Both the position numbers and the translations under genes were made by a program. A stretch of 64,000 nucleotides of DNA from Mallotus nudiflorus (lineage: Eukaryota; Streptophyta; Magnoliopsida; Malpighiales; Euphorbiaceae): NCBI GenBank assembly GCA_947683625.1, contig CANTUR010000286.1, positions 1,293,501 to 1,357,500 of the forward strand. Reading direction: 5' to 3'. This document shows, piece after piece, positions 10,449 to 20,822 of this stretch. Every line of letters starts with the position of its first letter. Positions within the stretch are counted from its first letter, which is position 1. The notes beneath the pieces were generated by a model. It worked only from the letters and a program-made list of their open reading frames with translations. It did not search any database and had not been told where the DNA came from.

Positions 10449-13057
10449 CCCCTCCTCTAGCACCATTGTCGCTCCTATCTTCATCTTCATCGTCCTTATC
10501 AATCTAAAATACATCAATCTAACGCTCAAGAGTGGCGATCCTTGCCCTGCTAGCCTCATCCTGATCCTGTTTAGATAAATCATAAGTTAGTAAACCATGC
10601 GAGCATGCATACATGTAGGAAATAAAGAGATTTTTACCCTCCACTACTAAGTGATCTCCAGCATGTAGTCTCTCTAGGAATCTATCATGTGGTACATTTA
10701 TAGGCCTTGCTTCAAAGGAATCTGTATTATTGAAATGAATGTTAAAACTAATAGTTGGTTTGAGAATCATAATGAAAGCAGGTCAGGAAAAAAGAGCTTA
10801 CATGAGTAGCACCACCAAGGGTGAATGCAAGGGTCAAGTCCTCATCTAAGGTCAAGAACTGATGGGACAACTTTCCAGGAGGAACCCAACATTGGGCTAA
10901 AGGGTCGAGGACATGAATAAATATGCCTGGGACGAACTCAAAACTGGGGGTAGTAGTCGGCCTGATATGCTCACCAGCCGTAGAGGTCTCCTTCCTGCCC
11001 GGATCTAGTTAATGCCTTAGGGGCTTTCTCTCTTGCACTTGGGACCCAACCAGGGCCACAGGTTTAGCAGGTGCAGCTTGAAGACAATATAGGAGAAACA
11101 TATGAGAATGCAATCGATTCTCAAAGTGAGGAAAGCCAATAAGGACATACTTAAGAGGTAGAAGTGTCCTGGAAGGGGACTGTCAATAGATAGTGGGTAT
11201 GAACGAACTCTGCATATCAGCTCTTCACACGAACCGTGTGATCTACAGCTAGTGAGCCTATAACAGCCTGGGCATGGTCGTCGCCCTCCAGCTCATGAGC
11301 CTAAAGCATGTTGTCAGGAGGAGACCTCGAAACCCATCTCATTCTAACCCCTCCTCTCCAGTTCAGGACTCGCTCGCCCAAATACCACGATCGGTATCCA
11401 GGATTACAGAGGAGTACTGTCTTCCAAGTTGAGGGCCTGGAACAAGTCATCTCAATAGTCCAGCTATCCTCAGGCCCCCACAAGTCATTCCGGATCTACA
11501 AAAAGGGGAGATGTCAATAGATAAGTGAGTTGAATATGGATAATTTACTAATAAATAGGGTTGTGTTTTGTAGGCACCACATCTTGTGTCAGAGAGTTCA
11601 GGTGTTGTCTGTGGATGTAAACTCAAGCGAGGTGCCTCTTCATGGCGCGACTAGTACCCTATCTGCCGAGGGCTGGGAAGTGATCCCCCACTCATGTCAT
11701 GCCCACGAGCAGCTCTAACTCCATAGCCCAGACTTAGAAAAAGAAAACATGAGAAATTGAGAAAACTAGTGTAAATAATGGAGGTCAGAGCAAGATAAGG
11801 AAAGAGAGGATCATGACATACTAAAAAAGCATGCTAGAAGCCGCAGAATCTCCTAGCCCCTCGGACCACCTTGTCCATACTCCTGTATAAGTACGCTAGA
11901 GCGTAGTTACCCCAATCGAATGTAAGAACCTAATCAAAGTCTCGAAGAGCCGGCAGGAACATCAGGTTGATAAAGCTGGCGTGTTAGCAAAGAAGGTGGT
12001 ACCGAGCAAATAAAGCAAGAAGGCCCTCACTACCTAATCAATCTCATGGGGAGTGATCATCGTCGCAGCCCACTCTCGGGTGTAAAAGCTCCTGATCGAG
12101 TCCAACTTAAGGGTATGGGTCCCCTTCCTGTCGGGAGTCATACCTAAAAGTCGCTCGATGTATGTAGCCTTATTTGGACACAACTAGTGTAGGCTCACAT
12201 CAAAAGGGACAGGGTCCCAGGCATAGGCAATCCCCGTGATAGCGGCAAATGACATAAGGTCCAGAGTAAGCTCACCGAATTAGAGATGGAAAGTGTGAGT
12301 CGTATCAAACCACCTCTCCATCAGGGCGTGCAATGGTTGATAGTTTGTGTGCCCTTGCTCGGAAGGAAGCGAGAGTATGAAGTCCTTGAATCCAGTCTCT
12401 TGAATTTTATCCATCTGGTCGTCGGTCAACTTACTGTAGAAAACTCGGGCTCCATGGAAATTCTCGGTGCCCTTAAATGTCTAAGTGTCATGTTGCAAGT
12501 AAAGAGATAGGGAAGTAAAATTTATGCATGTTATGGTTTTAAAAAAAATTCAGAATAAACGAACATGTAAATAGTATAGTTCACCCTATTAATGAAGCGA
12601 TCACCTCATCATAGAGGCAATCAGCTCTTTGATAAAGTGATAGCCCATCACCTCTTTGTAAGAAGCCCATCACCTCTTCGTAAGAAGCCCATCGTCTCAT
12701 CGATGAGGTGATCGCCTCATTGATGAGATGATCGCCTCATCGAAGAGGCGATCACCTCTGCGAAACGCAGACAATGATGTTTTTCAATTTTTGATAATTA
12801 AAATGAAAAATTTCATGTTTTTTAATTAAATAATGCCCTAGAATGATAAATATACAAAAGTAATCACTGACCCAATATGATTTTGTAGGAAATTTCAGGG
12901 TACTAACCTCTCCAGATGTAGACGAGTAGATATAGGACCCTAAGTTCGCCAGAAGGGGAATTGAGCCTCCTCGAGTCAGTCCCAGACTCCTATAATCACT
13001 AATGAAAGGTGGGATGTGATCCCACTCAGGCACAGGGGGTGTTCTCTCATTCTCCAT
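10449..13057 (-). pseudogene. Antisense plant mobile domain (PMD) gene carried by Tat element 1, degenerate
   Basis: Minus strand. Exon 1 (13057-12908) starts MENERTPPVPEWD and ends at a GTTAGT donor. Exon 2 (12480 to about 11825) follows a TTAG acceptor and encodes ENFHGARVFYSKLTDDQM, then LMERWFDTTHTFHL, RAFLLYLLGTTFFANT and FDWGNYALAYLYRSMDKVV. These are the characteristic motifs of the aminotransferase-like plant mobile domain found in MAIN/MAIL-type proteins and in some transposons. Later pieces include HRQHLNSLTQDVV (about 11600) and WYLGERVLNWRGG (about 11385). Stops at former Trp/Gln codons and several frameshifts make it a pseudogene. It lies antisense to the host retroelement, between integrase and 3' LTR, and contains introns. 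Function of retroelement PMD genes is unknown; it is not part of gag-pol. Confidence 0.75.
12589..12770. repeat. GAGGCGATCGCCTC-type palindrome cluster B
   Basis: About nine imperfect copies of GAGGCGATC(A/G)CCTC-like units with TCATCGATGA linkers, including an AGCCCATCACCTCTT sub-repeat (12648-12690). It lies in the apparent first intron of the antisense PMD gene. Confidence 0.8.
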
Positions 13058-13312
13058 TATTTGTGGAAAAGGGAAAGGTAAAAGAGTGTAGAAAGTGCAG
13101 GGAAAGAAGAGAGAAGAGAAGAGAAAAGGTGACAAAAGTGAAAGGGAAGGAAGATAAGGGAAAAGTTACTTTTCTAGTGGGCAAAGGTGTAGGGTTTTCT
13201 AAAAAAAAAAAAGAAAGGGGGATTGTTATTTTTGTATACTAAGAAGACGAAATTTAGAAGTAGAAGTTTTCAAAGTAAAGTTTTAGGAAGAGTGGGCCAG
13301 GAAAACCCATAC
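13058..13312 (+). other. Purine-rich flank upstream of the antisense PMD start
   Basis: Purine-rich on the + strand (pyrimidine-rich in the PMD sense direction), 13080-13240, with no plausible protein. It would be the PMD 5' flank. It ends with one copy of the GGGCCAGGAAAACCC repeat at 13294, directly before the target duplication of solo LTR 2. Confidence 0.5.
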
Positions 13313-16300
13313 TGTCACAACCCAAAACAGGGGCCATGACCGGCGCTAGGGAACGGGAATTCTTTCGAATCCGAAACCCGTAGCAAGCCTAAAAATAAAA
13401 TAAAACATGCAATAGTAATAACAATATATAATGCAGCGGAAATAAAAATCATAATTATCACAATAGCATTTCCACCAACTGGATTTAAATCAAATCCTCA
13501 ACATTTCATATATATAAATCTTTTAATACAAATCCAGTTCAAATAATACAACATCTCTTTAAATATTTAATGACTACTGCAGTGTCTAGATAAAATAAAA
13601 CCCAAGACTCAAATAAGCAGTTTACACAAAGAAGCCGGGGTGGAAGAAATCCGGCATACAGGCCTGCTATTGAGGTCTGAAGATGATAACTCTCCTGAAA
13701 AATAGTCAACGGAGGGGAGTCAGACCTCATTTAGTGAATTACTATAATATATATACATGCATACTAAATGCCAATGCGCACAGTCAAAAGTATATATAAT
13801 ATATATATATACAGGCAAATACACACAGATGCAAGAAATTCATTTTATATATTTATTGAAAATCACTGTTTATGAAGGATCAAATAGAACCCTATGATAT
13901 CGAAACCTCAAACAGTGTTAGACAACACTCTAGCCACACAGGCTCACTTAATCCAAATATGTTCACTTGTTCCATTTAGACAGTAGACTGGCCCCGAGAC
14001 ATTAAATAAACCGAGCTCCAACAGTGTGACTGCCAGTGTGATTGGCCCCGAGACACTTGGTCAACCGAGCTCCAGCAATCACACCCAAAACACATCACAC
14101 ATCAGATAAATCAATTCCAATCAATATCCACAAATAGGTTAGTAATATAGCCTAAATGCTATAAGCGTACCGGTACGTACTCGGTCCTAGTGCTGCCCAC
14201 TAGGTAGCACGTTCTATTGATATCCTTCATTAATAAATATAAAACATTCATTCACAAATAAAATGATGCATGAATTTGAAGTAAATAGCAACATAAATCA
14301 TATATATACTAGAAATATACCAAAAATAAACCAGGTATATTTCGAGTATATATACGTCAAATAAATCCAATGTAATCGTAAAATAAACTAAATATATATT
14401 TAAAAACATTTTGGATATAAATGTTTAATAAAGCATGCATATAATTTAAGATATACCAAAATATACCAAATATAAACTAAAGATAAACTTAAATACCAAA
14501 TGAATTATTTATGCATAATTAATCAAAATAAAACATATTTTTCTAAATCATGCACCCTAAACATATATATATAATATAGTAACTCACACTTAGTGCGCTC
14601 CACGAAAAGGGTCCGACGGGCCTGATCCACTAGGCCTCGGTCTTGGCGCAACTAGAAAAACAATAAATAATAGACATCAGAATAAACCTAATAGAAAATC
14701 CTAGAACTCGATCTAGAATATTAAACACAGAAACATAATTAGGGATCGACCGGACATCACGTTTTACGAGAATTCTACCGAAAATTCGATAGAACCTCCC
14801 TTGTAAAATGGACATCTCTCTACTCAAAGAGTAGAGCCGACCCTGCAAAGAAACACATTTCGAAAATAAACGCAAAATTACATTCACAACCCCTCGGTCG
14901 AACTCTAAACTACAGTCTACCGATCGGGGTCCACAATCACAGAACAATTTTAGAATTACCAAAAATACCCTTATAACATAGAAATTCATTTTATAAATAG
15001 AAATTACATAATTAGCCTTAAAACACAGTAAAAATCGATAAAAACTCATTTTATTAGAAAAACCGTATATTATATATATAATTGAAAATAATTCACGAAA
15101 AATAGTTTTAATTAGTTAAAAATACTAAATAATTTGTAGAAATAATTTTTATACCTTAAATAACTATTAAACCAATTAAATTACATTTTTAGCCAATTTA
15201 GGGTAAAATTACCAAAATACCCCTATATATATAAATATACTATAATTACTTCAAAAATTCACCAAAAATAGTATAATTATCCAAAATTAATTTTCTCAAA
15301 ATATTTATCAATAATATCAATAATTAAACTCAATTATCCAATTAATTTCAATTAAAGACACAATTAACCCTAATTTCCCAAAATTACATAAACTTAAATA
15401 ATTCAAAATAAATACATAGAAATTCATAAAAATTCCAAATAAATTCCTATAATTCATTTAAACACCTATAATTATCATAAAACACAATTTCATAATTTAT
15501 TTAATTAATTTTCGAAAATTAGAAAATAATATTAAAATATTCAAAAATACCCAAAAATCAAAATAATCCCCAAAAATTCCACAAAAATTCATACATGTAG
15601 ATTAAGATACTAGGATCAACATTTATGAAGGGACTTTTCACGAATCAAGCAATTAGAAGTTCAAAAAAATCAAAAACCCTAATATGGCCGAAATTGAAAA
15701 TTTGAAACCTAAGCAAATCAAGACCAATTCAGCTCAAACCAAAGCTAGAATCACACTCACCGGAGCTCAAGGAGAATAAAGAGACTAGCGATGTCAAAAA
15801 TGGTGATCGGAATCATCGTGATCGACGGTGGTTCAACTTTCGGCTTCTTCGACCAAAAATGGCTTCCAGACGCCGGAAACGGCTGCTACAGGCGGCGAGG
15901 AAGGCTGGGGAAGGTGGTGGCACACCGGACGGCACACCAACGGCAAGGAAACGGTGTGACAGGCGGCGGACAGTGAGGGAAACGGTGGGGAAGAATGAGG
16001 AACGGGAGGGGCAGTTTTGTAATTATTTCAAACTTTATATTTTTGTTTATATTAAATGTATATATGTATATATATATACTTTATACTATATAATAAAATA
16101 ATATTAAATTACACACATTAAATATACACCACACACATATAATTTAATATTTTAATAATTTATACTAAATAAAAATAATTAAATAACAATAAAATTAATA
16201 AATAATTAATAAAATATTAGGGTAATATTAAACCCTAATTAAATAAATAATTACATGTATACATGGTGTTTAATATTTTAAAATATGTATGAGCTCATGC

Positions 16301-16531
16301 AAATCCGTAAATATATTTAAAATAATTAATAATAAATTATTTACGTGAAAATTTCCTCGAAAATAAAAATTTCAGGAAAATTTTACGTAAAGCACCGTAA
16401 ATAATACACAATAATTAAAATAGGTTTTAAATACATATCAACTCGTAAAAATATCATAATATATATACAAAATTATTAACACTGCATATCCCGATGCAGT
16501 ATTAAAATATTTAAAAATACGGGATATTACA
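13313..16531 (-). mobile_element. Solo LTR 2, same family as solo LTR 1
   Basis: Begins TGTCACAACCC and ends GGGATATTACA on the + strand. Perfect 5-bp target duplication CATAC (13308-13312 and 16532-16536). Length 3219 bp. It aligns end to end with solo LTR 1, including the TA run at about 16056-16080, the GC-richer stretch at about 15780-16010, and the inverted-repeat blocks. No internal element sequence remains, so it is a solo LTR. It is inserted in element 1 and is therefore younger than it. Confidence 0.95.
14761..14836 (-). other. Conserved inverted-repeat block in solo LTR 2
   Basis: Same arrangement as in solo LTR 1: hairpin B 14818-14836 (8-bp perfect stem), hairpin A 14773-14794 (one U-G pair in the sense strand), stem C 14761-14767 with 14803-14809 (outermost pair lost). 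Hairpin D is at 14186-14204 with a perfect 7-bp stem. Confidence 0.65.
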
Positions 16532-16554
16532 CATACCGCTAAAGGAGACAGAGC

Positions 16555-17150
16555 TGTTCGGGTTTGAATCTCTGAAACTTAAAGACAGGGTTGTTCGGGT
16601 TTGAATCTTTGAAGCTTAAAGACATGGTTGTTCGGGTTTGAATCCCCGAAGCTTAAAGACAGGGCTGTTTGGGTTTGAATCCCTGAAGCTCAAAGACAGG
16701 GTTGTTCGGTTTTGAATCCCCGAAGCTAAAAGACAAGGCTGTTCAGGTTTGAATCCCCGAAGCTCAAAGACATAGTTGTTCGGGTTTGAGTCCCCGAAGC
16801 TCAAAGAAAGGGCTATTCGAGTTTGAATCCTCGAAGCTCAAAGACGTAATTGTTCGGGTTTGAGTTCCCAAAGCTCATAGATAGGGCTGTTCGGGTTTGA
16901 ATCCCCGAAGCTCAAAGATAAGGTTGTTCGGGTTTAAATCCCTAAAGCTCAAGGAGAGGGTTGTTCGGGTTTGAATCCCCAAAGCTCAAGGAGAGGGTTG
17001 TTCGGGTTTGAATCCTCAAAGCTCAAGGAGAGGGTTGTTCGGGTTTGAATCCTCAAAGCTCAAGGACAAGGCTATTCAGGTTTGAATCCTCGAAGCTTAA
17101 AGATAGGGTTGTTCAGGTTTGAATCCCTAAAGATCAAAGATCGAGATGAC
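16555..17150 (+). repeat. 37-bp minisatellite, 16 units in exact register
   Basis: The TGTTCGGGTTTGAAT core starts at 16555, 16592, 16629, 16666, 16703, 16740, 16777, 16814, 16851, 16888, 16925, 16962, 16999, 17036, 17073 and 17110. The period is 37 with no indel in 16 units. Each unit can fold TTCGGG-TTTGAATC-CCCGAA, a small hairpin that looks like a tRNA T-arm. The array lies in the 3' non-coding part of element 1. The open frame on the opposite strand is a by-product of the repeat. Confidence 0.95.
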
Positions 17151-17191
17151 TGTTCGGGTAGTATCCCTAAAGTCGAAAGTGAATGACAACT

Positions 17192-17635
17192 GGGCTAGGA
17201 AAACCCGAAAGTCTATGTCCCCAGAGGAGTGACAATCGGACCAGGAAAATTTAAAAACCATATCCCTAGTGATGATCGAGCTAGGAAAACTTGAGAACCA
17301 AAGTCAAGATTAAATGATGATTAGGCTAGAAAAACCCGAGAATCATGTTCCAAGTGTGATGATGAATCGGGCTAAGAAAACCCATGAGTCATATTTCAGG
17401 TGTGATGACAATCGGGCCAGAAAAACCCATGAATTATGTTTTAGGTGTGGTGATAATTAGGCTAGGAAAACCTAAAAATAATGTTTCAGGTGATTGAAGG
17501 TTGGGCCAGGAAAACCCATAAGTTTATGTCCCCAGCAAGACGGTAATCGGGCTAGGAAAACCCAAGGTTGATAATTTTTAAATATCTTTATTGAATATTA
17601 ATGAGTGGCTGATCAGGCCAAGAAAACCCGAGGAT
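17192..17635 (+). repeat. About 45-bp minisatellite, about 10 units
   Basis: The GGGCTAGGAAAACCC core recurs at 17192, 17238, 17278, 17323, 17369, 17414, 17459, 17503, 17549 and 17615. Spacing is mostly 44-46. The core is a short inverted repeat (GGG...CCC). A further copy at 13294 lies on the other side of solo LTR 2. In the elements compared here it belongs to the region just upstream of the polypurine tract. Confidence 0.85.
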
Positions 17636-17776
17636 CATGGTCACATTTCAGAATGAAGGATTCATCTCTCAGGTGAGACCCGAGAGTTAGGTATGTTATT
17701 CATCTTATTGTTTGTTTGTTATTGTGCAGGTGATTTTTTGAAAAATGGTCATTGCATGCATTTGATTTTTCAAAAA

Positions 17777-17790
17777 ATCAGGGGGCAAAC
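17777..17790 (+). other. Polypurine tract of element 1
   Basis: AATCAGGGGGCAAAC immediately precedes the LTR start TGTAGACACC. A G-rich tract followed by CAAA just before TG is the normal plus-strand primer of Tat-lineage elements. Confidence 0.7.
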
Positions 17791-18014
17791 TGTAGACACC
17801 TGATTTGGTCGGCCCGTGTTAGGGGACAAATTAGGGGCACTCGGTTTGACTGGCCCTTTGTCGAGCCCAATGATAAGAATGTGAAACTTGGACATGAGAA
17901 CGAAGCCTGAATCTCTAATGAAAAGTGGACTTGAAAACCTAAAGCCTAAAAAGCCAGAAATTAGCCCAATTATCCAAATTTGGCCCAAGCTCGCCTAACA
18001 CAATGTAAGCCCAG

Positions 18015-18115
18015 GCCAAAAAGACGTCGCCTCAGTGCAAAGAGGTTATCGCCTCTTTAGTAGCTGCCAATGAGGCGATCACCTCATCAAAGAGGCACCG
18101 CCTCTATGGCAGCCC
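18015..18115. repeat. GAGGCGATCGCCTC-type palindrome cluster C (in LTR)
   Basis: Variants GAGGTTATCGCCTC, GAGGCGATCACCTC and GAGGCACCGCCTC in the first quarter of the 3' LTR of element 1. Confidence 0.75.
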
Positions 18116-18776
18116 ATTTATAGCTGCATTTAATGCAGCTACAACCAATGTGGCCAAGTGGTATGGGGCCCACCCTCTAGACCTAATTTTTGCTTGAGAA
18201 AGAGATTTTTAGGGAAGAGAAAAAGGCTATGGAGGCTCATGATGAGCTAAAGGGCTTAGGGGCATGGGGAAGCTATGGAGTAAATTAAAAAAGAGAGAGA
18301 AAAAAAAGACCATGATTGGAGAAGAGGAACCATTATTGAAAAAAAGAAGAGAAGGAGGAGCTCTGAAAAGAAAAAGAGAAAGCAAAGAAAAAAATATCCT
18401 CAAGGAAGGAGAAGAGATTGAAGCAAGGAGAAAGTCCACATTTTCTTAAGAGAAGAAGGAAGAAGTTTGTGTCAAAAGTAGAGATTACATAATAGCAAGG
18501 ATCATAATCAAAAACACCTCTGAGGGCCTCTCATTTAGTAGAAAACTTGCACTTAAACTTAACATATTCATCATTTTGTTTGTTCTTGCTTGTGTGTAAC
18601 TAGGTCACTAGTATATTTTAGGTATATTTCTATTTTATCTTGCTTAATATCTCACTTTGTTGATGTGATCTTTGAAGACTTTTGCATGTAGTGGTAATTT
18701 AATGCTTGTAAAGTGTGTATATGCATGTATTGTTACTTAAAGTAGAAGTCTAAACGTTTGAGAGTTAGAATCGGCC

Positions 18777-19022
18777 TGTTGATCAGGCGACACCTCTTCA
18801 TAGAGGCATTGTCTCTTATCAATGAGGTGATTGCCTTATCACAAAGGCGATCGCCCCATTGATAGGCCTCCAAGGAGTTTCTCCTTTATTTATATACATT
18901 ATGTGATTTTTTGTCTCTTGTCGAGGGCCTCTATTGATGAGGTGAAGCCTCATCACAGAGGCATCGCCTCATCTCAATGAGGGGATTGCCTCATCAAAAA
19001 GGCAATCGCCACATTGACAGGT
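18777..19022. repeat. GAGGCGATCGCCTC-type palindrome cluster D (in LTR)
   Basis: Eight or more variants (for example GAGGTGATTGCC, AAGGCGATCGCCCC, GAGGCATCGCCTC), split by a spacer at about 18872-18925, in the middle of the 3' LTR of element 1. Confidence 0.75.
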
Positions 19023-19877
19023 CAGCCTGCTTTTAGCTTTACTTTTTCTACTAATGCTTGTCGCGACGTCCACTTTGATGTATGTCTTTTGATCTTAAAC
19101 ATGGCTATCTCATTGCATGATGATGTTCATCTTGATTATTTGATGATCTTCTTAATTCGTAATATGAAAACCCCCTTTTATAGCATCTCTGTGTAAGTGT
19201 CGTTATATGCGACTTCGTTTTTAAAGGGAATGACTAATTGTGTGCTATTTGCATGAATTACTTCGTGATTTACATAATTAAGTAATCGTTTTCATTAGCT
19301 ATCCCTTTTATACCATTGTGTTTATTGTTTATTATCAATTTACTTTCAGTATATGTTTGGTTTATTTTCTGTATATTATTCTTTTATTTTGCCTAAAAGC
19401 GTTATAATCCTTAATCCCTTTCCCCCATTTGATTTTGAATGTATGGTTGTAAATTGTTATTTATTTTATTTATGTTGAACGTTGGGAATCAAAGGCATGA
19501 AATCAGACAAATGTGCAAACTCGAGCTTAATTATGAAACTTGGAAAATGAATAAACCCAAGTGCAATTTTGAATGTAAATGAGGAAATTTCAAATAATTA
19601 AGTGGTAATAAAACGCAAAACATAAACGGAGGCCAACCGCAAGGTTTGGTGAGCATTTAAACGCTCATACCCAATTTTCGAACCTGATTTCTGATGACGG
19701 CTTTTGGGAACCTCCGTGGGATTCAGTTGATGTACAATGTGTTCCGACTTTTATCCGGGTGGTGACTCTATCTCCGAATAGACCCAAGACCTATATCGTA
19801 TTTCCTAGTGGGCCTCGAGCCCTTACAGTGCCACGGTCGCCAAACACTTGGGCGCGCGTTAAACCCTACTGCTTACA

Positions 19878-20464
19878 GCTATCATAGGATTGTTTGCCAA
19901 AAAATTGAACAAAGGTACTAGTCCTACTTGAATCAATCGCACATGGATGTACTTATATTCTCCCTTTGATCTATTGACCATTTCTTTAATTTTAGTAACA
20001 CTAATAAAGGGTACATCTGACATTTCTATGCAATGCTAAAAACTCGAACACATCCACTATTGATTTGAAATGGCAAAATGACTATTTTGATGTTTAAATT
20101 TTTCAAAATTTTACAATTAAGTTTTCCAACTTTTATTTATTATAATTAAGTGTGTAAACTTGTTAATAAATGACAAATCAATGTTTTTTAAAGTAACACA
20201 TGATGTGGCAATATGTGAACCCACCTCACTGCTGATGTGGACAAACAAATTGTACCAAGAGAACCATGCAAGTTGCACATGACTTGAAAATAAAAACAAA
20301 ACGATTAAAAAAAAAACAAATCTTTATATACAAGCAAAAAGTAAAAAACACAATTAATCCAAAGCCTTTGATCCCTTTGGGCATGTTTTGGTTCCCAAAC
20401 CATTTCATTGGGCTCCAGATTTGCTGGATTACTTGCGCCTATTTTGTTCATAATACAAACTTCA
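19878..20464. other. Unrecognised flank between element 1 and the TNL gene
   Basis: AT-rich sequence immediately outside the 3' LTR. No gene or repeat is recognised on either strand; short frames here are not supported by any motif. Confidence 0.5.
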
Positions 20465-20791
20465 TTAGGCCCTGAATTTTCCCTCTCTAACGCCTCCACT
20501 CGCCTCGTAACTACTAGGTAGGGAATCGGCTTCAGCTGGCCCAGATTGAGGCTTATTCTCACCACTATCACCGGAGATGGTAGAATCAGGGAGGCTAATC
20601 ACATCCTCAGTTTCCGTAGAGACCAAAAGTACCTTTTTTTTTTTAGTAAACAATGCACGAAAATGAAGACTCTTAAAACCACTAAAACACAAAATTAGCC
20701 CTTCAAAATCAAACAGCAAATGAAACAAACATTGATCTAACAACAATGACAGCTTTAGCACAATAATGATACAATTCAAGAAGAGGATCAT
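20465..20791 (-). other. Possible extra 3' coding exon or 3' flank of the TNL gene
   Basis: The minus-strand frame ends with an ordinary-looking acidic, Ser/Pro-rich stretch (TETEDVISLPDSTISGDSG and later PAEADSLPSSYEASGG). The TNL frame reaches a stop at 20823 before it, and I see no good donor site to skip that stop. It could be an alternative last exon, a neighbouring gene fragment or chance. Confidence 0.25.
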
Positions 20792-20822
20792 GTGAATTAG
20801 AAGAATAGTTTATGTGCTCAGC

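Larger units (their letters stand above)
1..19877 (+). mobile_element. Tat-lineage Ty3/gypsy retrotransposon, 5' end outside window, nested insertions
   Basis: Gag-protease-RT-RNase H-second RNase H-integrase remnants run left to right over the first 5.1 kb. They are followed by a long non-pol region, minisatellites, a polypurine tract and a 3' LTR ending at 19877. The Gypsy gene order (integrase last) plus the extra archaeal-type RNase H place it in the Tat lineage. Two solo LTRs (7215-10443, 13313-16531) interrupt it. Continuity across the second is shown by a copy of the GGGCCAGGAAAACCC repeat at 13294, whose array resumes at 17192. The 5' LTR and primer site lie left of the window. Many stops and frameshifts mean it cannot encode its own proteins. 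Confidence 0.85.
17791..19877 (+). mobile_element. 3' LTR of Tat element 1
   Basis: Starts TGTAGACACC right after the polypurine tract and ends CTTACA at 19877. The terminal part (about 19690-19877, with GGTGGTGACTC and GCGCGTTAAACCC) resembles the LTR ends at 46980-47027 and 56340-56387. The 5' partner lies left of the window, so age and target duplication cannot be read. It contains two GAGGCGATCGCCTC-type clusters. Frames inside it are short and not convincing. Confidence 0.8.

Noticed and set aside
10519..10770. Independent small gene on the minus strand
   Set aside because: It lies in line with the antisense PMD pseudogene and is better read as its 3' part.
16616..16804. Minus-strand frame with repeated GFKPEQP-like units
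   Set aside because: Produced by the 37-bp minisatellite; 37 is not a multiple of three and the apparent protein repeat only reflects three-unit periodicity.
16555..17110. Array of tRNA genes or tRNA-derived SINEs
   Set aside because: Only the T-arm-like hairpin is present; there is no acceptor stem, A box or anticodon arm in the 37-bp units.
16555..17150. CRISPR-like repeat array
   Set aside because: Units are contiguous without unique spacers and the context is a plant retroelement.
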